From: Panagrolaimus kolymaensis
Taxonomy: Eukaryota; Nematoda; Chromadorea; Rhabditida; Panagrolaimidae
Assembly (NCBI GenBank): GCA_028622995.1
Contig: JAJQJQ010000056.1
Span: 1,178,001 to 1,242,000 of the forward strand
DNA: 64,000 bases
Reading direction: 5' to 3'
A program made the position numbers and the translations under genes. Below, piece by piece: positions 37,411-48,499 of this stretch. Position 1 is the stretch's first letter; each line of letters starts with the position of its first letter. A model generated the notes under the pieces. That model ran no database searches, had not been told where the DNA came from, and was given only the letters and a program-made list of their open reading frames with translations.

Positions 37411-37828
37411 GTTTGAAGAATATTATCAATCTTGAAAGCAGAAAATAAAAAGAAAGAAGAGGAATGTCAAAGTTTTGAAGAAGAAAAAGCTTTGCAAGCT
37501 AATATTTTTTCGTGCAAAGAAAACCTTTGGGATCGAATGTGTTTAAAAATAGTTATGTGAAGCACCAAATTAAAGGTTGTATTGGATTATTTTTATCAAT
37601 CCTTTTTATCTCTTAGTTATTTTTTGATTTGAATTATCAATAAATTTGTAAACGCTAAAACTAAAAACGTTGTGGATACATTTGGCATACTCTTCATGCC
37701 TTTCATATTTACTCATTGAGTTAAAGTTACGGTAGTTAGAGAAATTTGGGTTAATATTTAAAAAAAGATTTTATTGGTAATATTTTACAACTAATATTTA
37801 TTATTTTTCGTATTAACCAATTAAATAG
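37411..37828. other. Short intergenic region
   Basis: Lies between the BBS2 stop and the RPA43-like start on the same strand, about 420 bp. It is AT-rich, with no ORF or motif of note. Confidence 0.5.
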
Positions 37829-40376
37829 TCAAGCACCATTCTGTAAAAAGCGTGGAATAACTCCCAAATTTTCTGTTGTGATTGCATTTTTACATTCTTT
37901 GACTAATTTGGCTGCAGCAGTTCCAGCTAAAAAATAAGTTTAATTAATTAATTTAATTTTAAATTTATCAGAGTTATTACCTCTAAGTCGAGAATGTTGT
38001 TCAATAGCTATAGTTAAAACTTTCATGTTATCTAACAAATGCTGGCGGGCTTGAGATCGAAGTTGATGTTGAGCAACCATGTCTCGATTGAGAATAGCTA
38101 ATCGAACATAATGCTTTCGAGCTTGGGGACTGTAATTTTTTGTATTAGGTTTCTTTTTATTTATTAATTTAGGGGCTTACGTATTTCGAATATTTAATAA
38201 ATCTTCAGCGATGATTACACATTCTCGGGCTATATTCATTCGATCCGCCCAATCGGCTTGCAACTTTTCATTGAGATTGTATTTTTCGTCCATCTAAAAA
38301 ATTTTTTTATTCTTGTTTAACTTCGATAACTTATTTTACTTACTGTAGCGATAACATTATTAACTGCATCTGATGATTGTGGGAAATGAGCTTGACTTGA
38401 AAGTTCTTCAATTTTTAAAAATTGCAACATTGATTGAACAATATTTCCACAAACGTCGATATCATCATGCTTGATTTCACAACCACCACTTTCATCAATG
38501 ATCAATCGAAGCCCCTGTTTTTTGGTTACACACATAAAGCAAAATTCCATTTTAGGATTTTCACAAAGTGTTTCAATTTCTTGTTCCTTTTCACCTAAAT
38601 AAAAATTGTACAATAACCATTTCATTATCTAAAATAAATTAAGGACTTTATTAAACTTTTCTAAAATGGCTTTCTTGGTCATACATTATCAGGTCGATAA
38701 CCAAGATTAAATTTAACATATCCTTCAGGTTCAGTATAAAGTTTATCAACCATTAAAAGAGTTGCAAATTTAAGAATTTCTCCATTTACTTCAAATACAT
38801 GCATTTGCTTTCTGTAAAATTTATTTTGTGGTTTTGTCATTTTGGTATTTTGCTTACGCTGTTGATGAGCCAGCAAATAATTTAATATGCAAATCGGTGG
38901 CCATTTGTTTTTGAGGAAATAATTGAGTGGTTAATCCACTTTCTTCGATGCTTGGGTGACTAAAACTTGCTTCATAAAGGCATAGTTTAGTGTAAGAATA
39001 ACTTACATGACTAAACTTTCTGAATCAAATACACCTTCAGCAAAAATAACTGCAGCTCGAATTGGAACATTGTTACTCAAGGAAAGAGTCAAACAAAGTC
39101 CTTCTTCAATGGTGCAATGAATGGCTGATTGCAAGCTAGTTCCTGATGGAATGGCTGCATGATCGATATTGATAGTTTCGGGTTTTTCATAATTTTTTAA
39201 TTCTTCCATTAAATGATGCTTCTTTTGACCATAATCTCGAATAAGTTGTTGAACTTGATCGGGTGAAACTTCTTGAACAAATTGGGTTCCAATTACTGAA
39301 ATTTGTTGTTTTATGGAAAAATAAAAAATGAGAATATGTACCTTTGCCATTAGTAAACGCTAAAACAAATTGAATAGTTTCTGTTTCATTTATATTTGCA
39401 AGAAACGCATCCGCCACTTCTCCATCGTACAAAGCTTTAGCGACGATTTCTCCAGTGGCTCGTAATCTTGCATCAACCTAAACTTTTATTTTACATTTTT
39501 CTTAGAATAGCAAAAAAGTAATTACTTTTCCACTTTTCCATACACAAACAAAAGTATTTTCTGTTGGATATTCTAAAAAGCATACGACATGACTTTTAGA
39601 TTTAACTCTCCAGTGAAGGGCTTTATTTTCATAATATCCCAATGTTCCACTTTTTAGAGCGAATAAAAAGCCAGTATTTGATAGCGTTTTCACTGCAGAC
39701 ACTGGATCACCTTCAGTAAACTCAGATAAAAGTGCCAAATGTTTTAGCACTTTTATTTCAATTCCATTTGTTCCAATTACAAGTTCATTTCTTCCATCAC
39801 AATCAAAGTCACATAAAGTTAATGAATTTATATCATCAGCCAAAGCCGTCCAAAAAACATCCGCTCCAAATGCATCTATGCCCCAAATTGTGGAACCACA
39901 TGCACAAATTATTAAAGGATTGGTTTGATCATCGACGATGCCGAACTTAAACTCAGATTATTTAAACTCAAAAAATGCGTTTGGATTACCTCAATATATC
40001 GAATTCCTTCAGGCATTTGTCGATGAAAAACTGTTTTATTTTTATATACATCGTAACAAATAAGGCTGGAAGCAGTTCCAATAACAACGACATCATAATC
40101 ATCCGTGCTAGCAAATTTACAAGTTCGAAGACAAGTAATTGTTTCATTTATATGAAATATTGCTTCTGCAATTATTCCTATTTATAAAGCTTCCGATTTT
40201 TTTTTAAGCTAACCGCTATTTTGAAGCATAACTTTATTGGTATTTGTAGCCACGACAAGTTGAACCCGGCGAGATTCATCAAAAATTCCAAATGAAGCAC
40301 AATTAGGAAGAATATGTTGACTAAATCCAAAATTAAATACTGGCTTAAAAGATCCTTTAAGCATAGCTTGATCCAT
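37829..40376 (-). CDS. bbs-2: Bardet-Biedl syndrome 2 protein (BBSome subunit)
   Basis: Subunit of the BBSome, which carries membrane proteins within cilia; in nematodes it works in ciliated sensory neurons. Eleven exons (40376-40214, 40177-39990, 39945-39526, 39477-39342, 39295-39007, 38959-38858, 38811-38685, 38628-38344, 38293-38181, 38129-37981, 37926-37829) give 689 aa, normal for BBS2. The N-terminal beta-propeller region has ILPNCASFGIFD, VVVIGTASSLICYDVYKN, SLTLCDFDCDGRNELVIGT (the conserved VNSLALCDFDGDGKKEL block), and WKSGKVDARLRATGEI (conserved WSNGKVDAR). The C-terminal half is helical, as in the family. All introns are 45-80 nt GT-AG. Identity is firm. Confidence 0.95.
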
Positions 40377-41240
40377 GGTGGGAAAAAAAGTAAAAAAGTA
40401 ACTTGAAAGAAAAAATTAGAAGAACGTTCTTGTTGGAAATTTTATTTCAATGTTTAGTTGCTATGGTTACTTCCAAAAAAACGTTTGCTTGCTTTTTTTA
40501 ATTTTAACTTTTACTAAAATATTTAATTTTTATTAAATGATAATGGAGAAAAGTAATCAAAGAAAAGAAAAGCTAGGAAAAAATGAGTTTATAAAATTAC
40601 ATAATCAAAAACATGAAGTATCGTATTGCCTTCAAAAGCAATAAACGACAAAAAAGTAAAAACACTTTATTCCAATTTTACTCATACAAAAATTAAAAGA
40701 GACTAATAAAATAATAAATTTAAACAACAATTAAGTAAGCATGTTTCTTATTGAATTCAAGGTGAATAAAATCCTCCATCTTGAAAACCCTCGTAATTTC
40801 TTTCGACCATCATTAGTTACTGATTTTCTGTAACACAAACATATTTTTTTTGTAATTTTTTTCTTTCCTTAAAGATCATTCTATACTTTTCATGTTTATA
40901 TTACCCAAAGTATTAGGATGTTTATGAATCATTTTTCATTTTTAAAAGGTTGTTCATCATTTTTTTAGCCAATGGCATTTAAAAAATTTATAATAAAAAA
41001 TTTCTTCTCTATTTTGTTGCAAAAGCACACAACTAATAATCTATCATTCCAACGAAGTCAGTCACTTTTCGATCCGAATGTCTTCATTTTCCTTTTTTTG
41101 CTTTTTATTTATTAATTAACTCAAATTTTTTGCAGACACATATTATTTTAATTGCCTTAAATAACTGCTTCAAAAAATAACTGTAAACTTTTAAAAGTTT
41201 CGAATAAAGCTTTCTTCCATTCTGTAACGAATCTGTCGAA
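40377..41240. other. Intergenic region with dispersed repeat
   Basis: Upstream of BBS2. A possible isolated minus-strand exon lies around 40735-40835 behind a GTGTTACAG acceptor, but no partner exon was found. The right part (41088-41220) is related to 51556-51705. Confidence 0.45.
41088..41220. repeat. Dispersed repeat, copy 1
   Basis: Shares a long, imperfect match with 51556-51705. Common landmarks in the same order are AATGTCTT, CCTTTTTTTGCTT, TATTTATTAATT, GCAGA-ACATA, ATTTTAA-TGCC-TAAAT, TTCAAAAAATAACTGTAA and GAATAAAGCTTT. Function is unknown; it could be a decayed transposon end or a duplicated 3' UTR. Confidence 0.7.
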
Positions 41241-42108
41241 TTTGAAGCCTAAATTAAGAACAACTAGCTAGAGACACCGTCAAGGGCCATTAGGTCCTAC
41301 CACAAGATTACCACATGGAGTTTAGCATCAGGGATGCACGGAAATGACTTTTTTCCGTTTCCGCGGAAACGGAAATATCAAAAAATTTTTCCGTAAACGG
41401 AAACGGAAACGGAAGTTTAAAAACATGCGGAATTCCGCGGAAACGGAAGCGGAAACGGAAATTTTACGTTACAGCCCAAAATTTTTTTTACGGAAATGAG
41501 TACGGAAATTTTTTTTCCCGTTTCCGTAAACGGAAACGGAAACGGAAACCTAAAAAAGGGCGGAATTCCGCGGAAACGGAAACGGAATTCCGTGCATCCC
41601 TGTTTAGCATCCTCTATAGGCCAATAAATTGCTATAGATGATGTCATAAAGCATCATCAACACGACACTCCGCGACACACCAAATGACCACTAAAGACGG
41701 AGAGACGGCAGGCATATAAAGCCTGATGATTCACTACAATGGAATGCATTTGCATCACATCATTTCACGGCGCCCACGCATCGCGTTATCACAATGATAT
41801 CACTTTTGTCCTTGCCCACCACTCAACAAGAAACCACAGGCGATCATACAAAGCCACTAAAACTAGTATATAGACTGTGCCCTATTTTCCATTCAATTGT
41901 CGACCATGGTGACGAGCCAGAAACTAGCTTTGATATAAATTGAACGTTCTTTTACTAAATTACTGTTGATTGTATTATTTATTTATTCACGATTCTTGAT
42001 AATAAACCTAAAAACCTAAAACATATCGGAAGTCTTAATCACAAACAAGTGTAAGTCACTCATCAACACCGAGGACGTTACATATTTTTGGTAGCAGCGA
42101 GGGGTTAA
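41240..42108 (+). mobile_element. LTR-like sequence with primer-binding site
   Basis: The stretch ends ...GACGTTACA at 42082, then six bases later TGGTAGCAGCGAGGGGTT (42089-42106), which looks like a tRNA primer-binding site directly downstream of a retrotransposon LTR. Inside are a TATA-like CATATAAAGCC (about 41714) and an AATAAA signal (about 42002), as expected in an LTR. The region is less AT-rich than its neighbours. The left border is not resolved and no gag/pol follows, so this is a truncated element or LTR remnant. It is interrupted by the MITE at 41329-41602. Confidence 0.55.
41329..41602. mobile_element. hAT-type MITE 1
   Basis: 274 bp, starting CAGGGATGCACGGAAA and ending TTCCGTGCATCCCTG, flanked by an exact 8-bp duplication TTTAGCAT (41321-41328 and 41603-41610). 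CAGGG termini with an 8-bp duplication are the hAT hallmark. The interior is built of GGAAACGGAAAC repeats and their complement and folds on itself. No transposase is present. Confidence 0.92.
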
Positions 42109-42958
42109 GTACTCACTACATACCGATCTTTTGAGGAAAGAATCAATAAAAGATACAATCAAAGCTAATTAGTATTTAAAAATTTTTACCGATCGAGAAT
42201 TTAACAGAAATTTGAACTACTGCGCGCTGAAAAAAGAAATTTACTGTTGAATATTTACACGTGTTAAAATTTGTGGACCGATCAGCCCAAAAAAAAAAGC
42301 TAGATCCTTTTTACTTACCAAGTTGAAATCTTCTTGAGCTTCATTTAAATCGAAATCATGTATGTAACTTGGTTTATTATTGCTTTTAAAAAAAGCTCTA
42401 CGTGATGAAGCTTTTATGTTCTATCAGATTTACCAATTAAGGCAAGGATTTTAATTAAGTGCTGCTAATTTATAAATATTTGTTTGAATAAACTTTTCCA
42501 TACTTAACTAAAAAAAGAATGAGCTACATATGTTTAGCTTACTTAGTCACATCAGCGGATTTCTTTTCTTAATATAAACCAACTTTTTGTTAATGTTTTA
42601 AATTAACAAAAATTGTGTTAAACGAAGAGTCTTTTTTTTACGTAGTATTTCCACAAATGGTTTTTGACAAGTAAAAACATAAAAAATTAAAAGTATTTAA
42701 ATTAACCACAAGACATCAAAATTTCACACATTCGTCTTGAGTATTATAATTAACAATATATTCTATTTATATAATTTTATTCAATGATCTTCGAACAAGT
42801 TTTATAAAAATTTAAATTCATTCTTTAATATTTTATAAAAATTGGCATTGTGTTTCTGATGTATCTACGAATAAATTTTGTTTGTTTATTGTCAAAAAAA
42901 AAAATACAAATTCATTATGAAATTTTTTTTATAAAGGTTTTAAAAGAAATTTTTTAAA
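42109..42958. other. Non-coding region after the LTR-like element
   Basis: Probably starts with a leftover of the retrotransposon's internal sequence. No gag or pol motif is readable on either strand; the rest is AT-rich upstream sequence of the next gene. Confidence 0.5.
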
Positions 42959-45272
42959 ATGGAATTTAAAATGTCAATGCTATTACCAAACAATTTATCA
43001 GATTATGGTCCCAGATATGAACAAGCTACAAAAGAGTTATACCAAAGCGTTTTACTTACTGAAGATGCGGATGCTAAAAATGTTGCATTTGAAAATTTTG
43101 TACTAAAATATTTACTTTTACCAAAATGTTGGTATTATTGGCAAAAGTAATATTATTTTATAAAAAACTTTAAACTTTTTTAAACAATTAAATTTCAGAC
43201 TTCCTAAGAAAAAATTGCATTCCAATTCATTTGTTATATATTTGCCAAAGAACTTTGCTCTTTATAAAGTAAAGAAATATATGGAAGAAACGTTGTTGGA
43301 AACTTTTTTTGTGAGTTTCATTCAGTTTAAAAGTCAAAGGCAATTTATTTATTTAATTTTTTTTAGCCCAATCAATTAATAAAAACATTAAATGGCCCAT
43401 TCCTGGAACCACCAGAATTAATGCTCTTTTTTCCAAATAAACATTTAAAAAGCGCTTTACTTAAATGTGAATTAAGTAATATCATCTCTTTAATTTCAAA
43501 TAAACATAGCATCTTTCAGATAGTCCATTAAAGTCGAAACTTTACCCAATATATCAAAGTTCTTTAAAGTTATATGAAAAAATAACATCAATGAAGCATG
43601 ATGATGAAAAATGGTTTGAATGCTTGAAAGAAAGCAACGATGAAATTTGTATTCGACAGAATAGCGAATGTCGAATAACGAAAAATCCATCAAACAAAAA
43701 TTTTTGGAAAATTTACATTTATTATTTGGAGTCCACAAATTTCTCAGTAAGTAAAAGCCATCGTCTTGTTTTTTTATTTAACAATTTTCCATTGAAGTTT
43801 TATCGGTTGTAATTAGGGCCAATTAAAAATGTTTAAACATATGCTTTTAAACGATGTATTTTTATTTATGTCACCATGCAAGTGCACGCGACGCTTGAAT
43901 ATTAGAAAAAATTATAATAATTTAGGAAACTTTAAAAAAGTGAATTAAATAGTTTTTAATTTCAGGAAATGTTAAAAGTTTATCAACGCTATTGCCGTTT
44001 ATTTTTAAATGATGAAACAATGAGAGATGAATTTAAACAAAAAATAAGTCACTTAAATGGCCCTAAATTTGAATGGTGGAAAGAAATCATAAATTTGGAA
44101 AAGGATTTAATTTCGGAAAAAGATGCTTGCGAATTAATAAAAGAAATTTTGCGTGATTATTACAAAGAAATCTGCTATAAAAATGATTTAAATTTCGAAG
44201 AATTATTAAGTTTCTTGGAAAATATTGTTAAAAAAGAAGAAAGAAAATTAATTAATATTTTAATAAAAAAAAAAGAATTACCTCATTTATCATATTTATC
44301 GTCACGAAAGTTGTTCAAAATCTGTAAATCCATTTTTATGTCGCAAAAACCCCAAAACTTTTCTTTGCCAATGACAACAATTAATTATATATCAAAGAAA
44401 ATTCCAACATTCGGTATTCAAAAACTTCGAATGTCATGTAAATATTTTTTAGCAAAACAAAAAATTATTTATTGTCATAATCTTAATATTAATGAAAATT
44501 TTAAATGGACATGTGAATATAAGGAACATTCTCTTCTTTTTTGCCGTCTGGATTTATTGAAAAGAGTTGATTTAGTTGATATTACGCGCTTATGTATTTC
44601 CAACTCCCTTAACATTTATTGTAAAGAAACATCATTCCTTGGAAATTATTTGACAATGATTCATTATTGTAATCTACGACATATTAAATTGATTAGAGTA
44701 AATTTGTCCTATCAGGATTTATTATTTTTAACATCATCCGGAAATATCGAATATTTTGATCTGGATTGTCTCCCAATACGGGATCAAAACGAAAATTGTG
44801 TTACTCTTGATAAAATATTTGCAACCGTGCCAAATGCGAGACATTTTAAATAGTGAGCAACATTTAATCTTTTTAATTATAAAATTTTTTGAGTTTTAGT
44901 CTAAGCTTTCCCGGTAATTTTGACACTCCTCAATTGCTAACAAAATTGAGACATTTAAGAAAGCTAGAATATTTTGAAATTTCCACAATTGGATTAAATT
45001 TTGATGCAACAGCTTTTAGCACATTTATGAAGGTAACTGATTTAGTTATCTTTTATCTTCGCAACAAGACTTTAAAAATAAATTTTAATTTTTAGAAAAA
45101 TGCTGCTTCACAAAGTGTGTTTTTGTTGGATTTTTGCCGCAATTTTGATAAACATTTATTTAAAATAGTTATTTCTCATTTATTAGACGAAACATGGTCA
45201 ATCAAGAAATGTAAAACTTATCCATACTCTCGTTTGAAATTAAAAAAAAAGAATTTCAAATTATTTCATTAA
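42959..45272 (+). CDS. Unrecognised 610-aa protein, possibly F-box/LRR-like
   Basis: I do not recognise this gene with certainty. Exons 42959-43146, 43199-43310, 43367-43475, 43520-43746, 43966-44852, 44900-45032 and 45096-45272 join in frame to 610 aa. The N-terminal half is helical and charged. The C-terminal half has Leu-rich, strand-turn units (CNLRHIKLIRVNLSYQDLLF, HLRKLEYFEISTIGL) preceded by IPTFGIQKLRMSCKYF, which recalls the expanded nematode F-box/FTH-like families with divergent leucine-rich parts. No signal peptide or TM segment is seen. If F-box, it would be a substrate adaptor of an SCF ubiquitin ligase; that is speculative. Confidence 0.75.
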
Positions 45273-45639
45273 CTTATTTGTATGCTATCATTTAGATTTG
45301 CGTTTATTTAAATATAAAAAAAAGTTTCTTTATATAAAATAAATGTTACAAAAAATATAATTATTCATGCAAAAAAGGAAAATAAAGTTTACGATGAATA
45401 CAAAAAGCAAGAAACCCATGACATAAATAAGTATCGCTTCTTCGTATACATCCGTTTGATAAATTTTTTTATATCAAATAATCGGCCAAGGATGACTGCT
45501 GTAAAAACAAAGTATGGGAAATGTTATGGCAAATGATTGGAATTTACCTAAACCAAATGCATTCATAAAAATTCCAACAATGAGAGCAATAAAATAAGGT
45601 ACAACAAAAACTCGTCGCTAATATTTAAAGGATAAGCAT
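45273..45639. other. Spacer with minus-strand membrane-protein-like remnant
   Basis: The minus strand of 45400-45625 encodes a hydrophobic stretch (VVPYFIALIVGIFMNAFGL) and, after a possible GTAAAT...TTTTTACAG intron, AVILGRLFDIKKFIKRMY. This looks like the end of a decayed membrane-protein gene; see the feature at 45400-46190. Confidence 0.4.
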
Positions 45640-46190
45640 CAGGGTTGCACGAAATTTCGTTTCGTCTTTCGCTTTCGCGAAATTTCGCCTGTTTTTTCAA
45701 TTTCGTTTCGTTTCGCGTTTCGCGAAATTTTTTAAAAAATTTCGTGAAACCAATTTTTGGAAAAAAAATTCAAGAAAAAATTTAAAAAATTGCAATTTTT
45801 GGAAAAAATTTTATGTTTGAGAAAAATTTTAGATAAAAAATGTAAAAAAAAACTGAAGTTCACTTTATGAAGTCAAAAATAATAGATTTCAAGCATTGAT
45901 AATAGTTATTTTTCAAAAAAAAATTATCAGCATCCATAAACAAAAAACGAATTTTTACTTTCGTTTCGTTTTCGCGAAATTTCGCGAAATTAAACTTTAA
46001 TAATTTCGTCTTTCGCGAAAGCGAAAGTTTTTCACTTTCGTGCAACCCTGATAAGCATACGATAAGAAGAGTAAAAAGCCAAAAATATGCAAACGCAACA
46101 TACCAAACCAAGCTTCAGACCAAATTGTAGGAACTAAATGTATCGTTTCATCAATGGATGTAACAGGTGGCGCTCTTAGACGCTATATTC
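45400..46190 (-). pseudogene. Possible membrane-protein gene remnant split by a MITE
   Basis: On the minus strand, 46190-46060 reads ...IDETIHLVPTIWSEAWF..., followed by a hydrophobic run, then the hAT MITE (45640-46050), then the hydrophobic remnant at 45625-45400. Removing the MITE and one 8-bp duplication makes the flanks contiguous, either as an open frame or as an intron ending AATATTAG. The family cannot be recognised. Treat as a weak call. Confidence 0.3.
45640..46050. mobile_element. hAT-type MITE 2
   Basis: 411 bp, starting CAGGGTTGCACGAAAT and ending CTTTCGTGCAACCCTG, flanked by the exact 8-bp duplication ATAAGCAT (45632-45639 and 46051-46058). The interior carries TTTCGCGAAATTTCG palindromes at both ends and an AT-rich centre. 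Its termini resemble MITE 1, so both may be mobilised by related hAT transposases. Confidence 0.92.
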
Positions 46191-46982
46191 TATCTCAAGT
46201 TTCCATGGCTGATATTCACGATCTTTTTATTTTTTTGTGGAAATTATAGTTATTTTTAACTACTTTTCACTTAAGTTCATACAACATCCATCCTTCTCCT
46301 TACACAACTGAAGTGATGTTAGTTTATAACTCTTTTTCTCAATATTTTACTAAGTATTATTTTCATTTATCCTGCAAATCAATGCGCTAAACCTAATTGC
46401 TTTTATTGATGACAAAAAATGATATTGCAACTGTGTTTCTGCTGTTTCTCGTTGAATCAAATTACTCGTATTTTTATTAATATTTGTCTATGAATGAATA
46501 AAGAAGTATTAAATTTTATTTTGTTGTGATTTTGGATAAACATATAGCTTTTATTTCGGCTTAAATAAACTTTTAAAAAAAAAGAAGCAAAGTTTGAAGT
46601 TTTCATTGTTATTTATTCTTTCTTCGATAGAAATTAATAAATTTTCGAGTGATTGACTTTTACTAGCATAAAGATCGTTTCACTCACCCATCGTGAGTTT
46701 TTAAACAGCTTATGCCTAAAATTGATTCCTTTTCGATTTAACTTTGTTATTCATGAAATTGTTTGGGAGAATGAAATAATGATAAAAATAATTATAGACT
46801 TATGAAAAATAAGTTTATTTTATGCATACAATTAAAAAGTAGTTAAGTTTATTCATATTCACATATAAATATCACAGATACAACAATAAAAAGAATCATA
46901 CATATTATTTAAACCAAAGATGATGATGAGCCAATAAGAAAAACGAATCATGAAGAATATAATAAGTTTGATATAATTATTT
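46191..46982. other. Intergenic region, nothing recognised
   Basis: AT-rich sequence downstream of the kinase gene on the minus strand. No ORF or repeat of note. Confidence 0.5.
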
Positions 46983-48379
46983 TTACAGTTTACGAGCAAG
47001 TTTGACAACACCTTCATTTCCTAATTGTTTTATACAAAGTTGATAATCCAAGAGATTCGCAGGAGATGGCCGGTCTTCTTCTTTGAAAGCAAGTATATCT
47101 TTAAAAAATGTACATACATCGTCATCATAAAGTTCTTTAGGAAGTACAGGTATAAGCTAAAAAACACAAAGCTTTTAATAAACACGAAATTAAAAAACTT
47201 GCTTTATCTTGGAAACGTTGCTGCATAGAAATTTCATCAGTTAGAAAAGCATCATCAGGAAACGGCGTTTTTATAGTGCCCTTTGGCTTCTTAAACAAGT
47301 ATTCATAATAATCAGCTGTAGGCAATGGAAAAGGAAGCGTTCCAATTAGAGTTTTAAATAAAGTAATGCCGAGGCTCCATATATCACCAGCATAAGCATA
47401 ACGAGAAGTTTTTAACGGATCCAATCGAAAGAATTCAGGAGGTAAATAAGCAATAGTTCCAATATGGTCACGTGGTTCATTTTCATTATAAACAAAAGAA
47501 CATCCGAAATCACATAGTTTTACAATTCCTTTTGCGCTCACAAGAATATTTGCGTCTTTGATATCTAAAAAAAAGTTTAAGTTGGATAAAAATGAGAATA
47601 TAACAGACCACCATGAACAATCTCTTTACTGTGCAAAAAGTCCAAAGCTTTTGCCAATGGAAAGATGAGCGTACCAACAACAGCAGATGTTTGATTTATT
47701 CCTTCTACATCTTTTAAAGAGGTTCCATCCACATGTTCAAGTAGAATGCATACGTTTTGAGAAGTATCAGCATATGCTCCAAAGGAATCTGAAAATTAGG
47801 ATACTTAAAGAAAAAATGAAAAAAAACGTACTGCATATAGAATAATAAGCTGTATTTTTCAAATTCTCAAGTTCATTTTGAATTAACTTTATCACGTTTT
47901 CATTTGTTTGAAATCCAATTCTTTTTACCGCAATAATTGAACCATCAATCGAGCCTGATATGACGTTACCATGTTCTCCCCTACCGAGTTCTTTTATTTT
48001 GTCTTCCTTTATTTGATTCATTTGAATTGTAGGAGGCAACTGAAATTTTACAACGGTCAAACTCAATAAGAACAAAAACAACAATACCTTATTTAAAATT
48101 TCATTATAGAGATCAAATTGTTTTAAATATTCAACATTAAATCCAGAGGATTCAGGAGTTGTCTTTTCTCGCTAAAACATAACGTTGGATAAAATATTAC
48201 GTATAATATAATAATTTATAAAAACATACCTTGAATGGAACATCAAATTTGTTTACTTCTAAGAATTTTTCAGCAGAAAGATCTTCTTCTTTTTTCTTTG
48301 TTGATTCGTCACTAATGTTGAGTTTCAGCTTTTTCTTTTCTCGTTGTTCAGCTAGCGAAGTTCTTTTGTTAGAAGACAT
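46983..48379 (-). CDS. Divergent STE/MAPKKK-like protein kinase
   Basis: Exons 48379-48230, 48171-48088, 48039-47832, 47788-47609, 47564-47203 and 47156-46983 give 385 aa. After a Lys/Glu-rich N-terminus comes a kinase domain (~90-370): Gly loop LGRGEHGNV, IIAVKRI (Lys of beta-3), HVDGTSLKD hinge area, catalytic loop HGDIKDANIL, DFGCS, PPEFF in place of APE, and AGDIWSLGITLF. HGD replaces HRD, so the usual Arg is missing, while Asp, Lys, Asn and DFG are kept; activity is likely but regulation is probably altered. DFGCS and the subdomain pattern point to the MAPKKK/STE group. The last intron is GC-AG (donor GCAAGT at 47202), needed to keep the frame. Without that splice the protein would stop within the C-lobe. 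Confidence 0.85.
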
Positions 48380-48499
48380 CCTGAAAAAGTAAAATGTTGA
48401 TTAAAAAATCAAACTTGTGAAAAGAAAACTTAAAAAAGCGTTTAGCATAACAAAACGACTACGCGAAAAAAAGAAGTAAAATGAAACGAAAACAAAAAG

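Noticed and set aside
41329..41602. GGAAAC array considered as telomere-like or CRISPR-like repeats
   Set aside because: No regular spacers, and the CAGGG ends with an 8-bp duplication define a hAT MITE.
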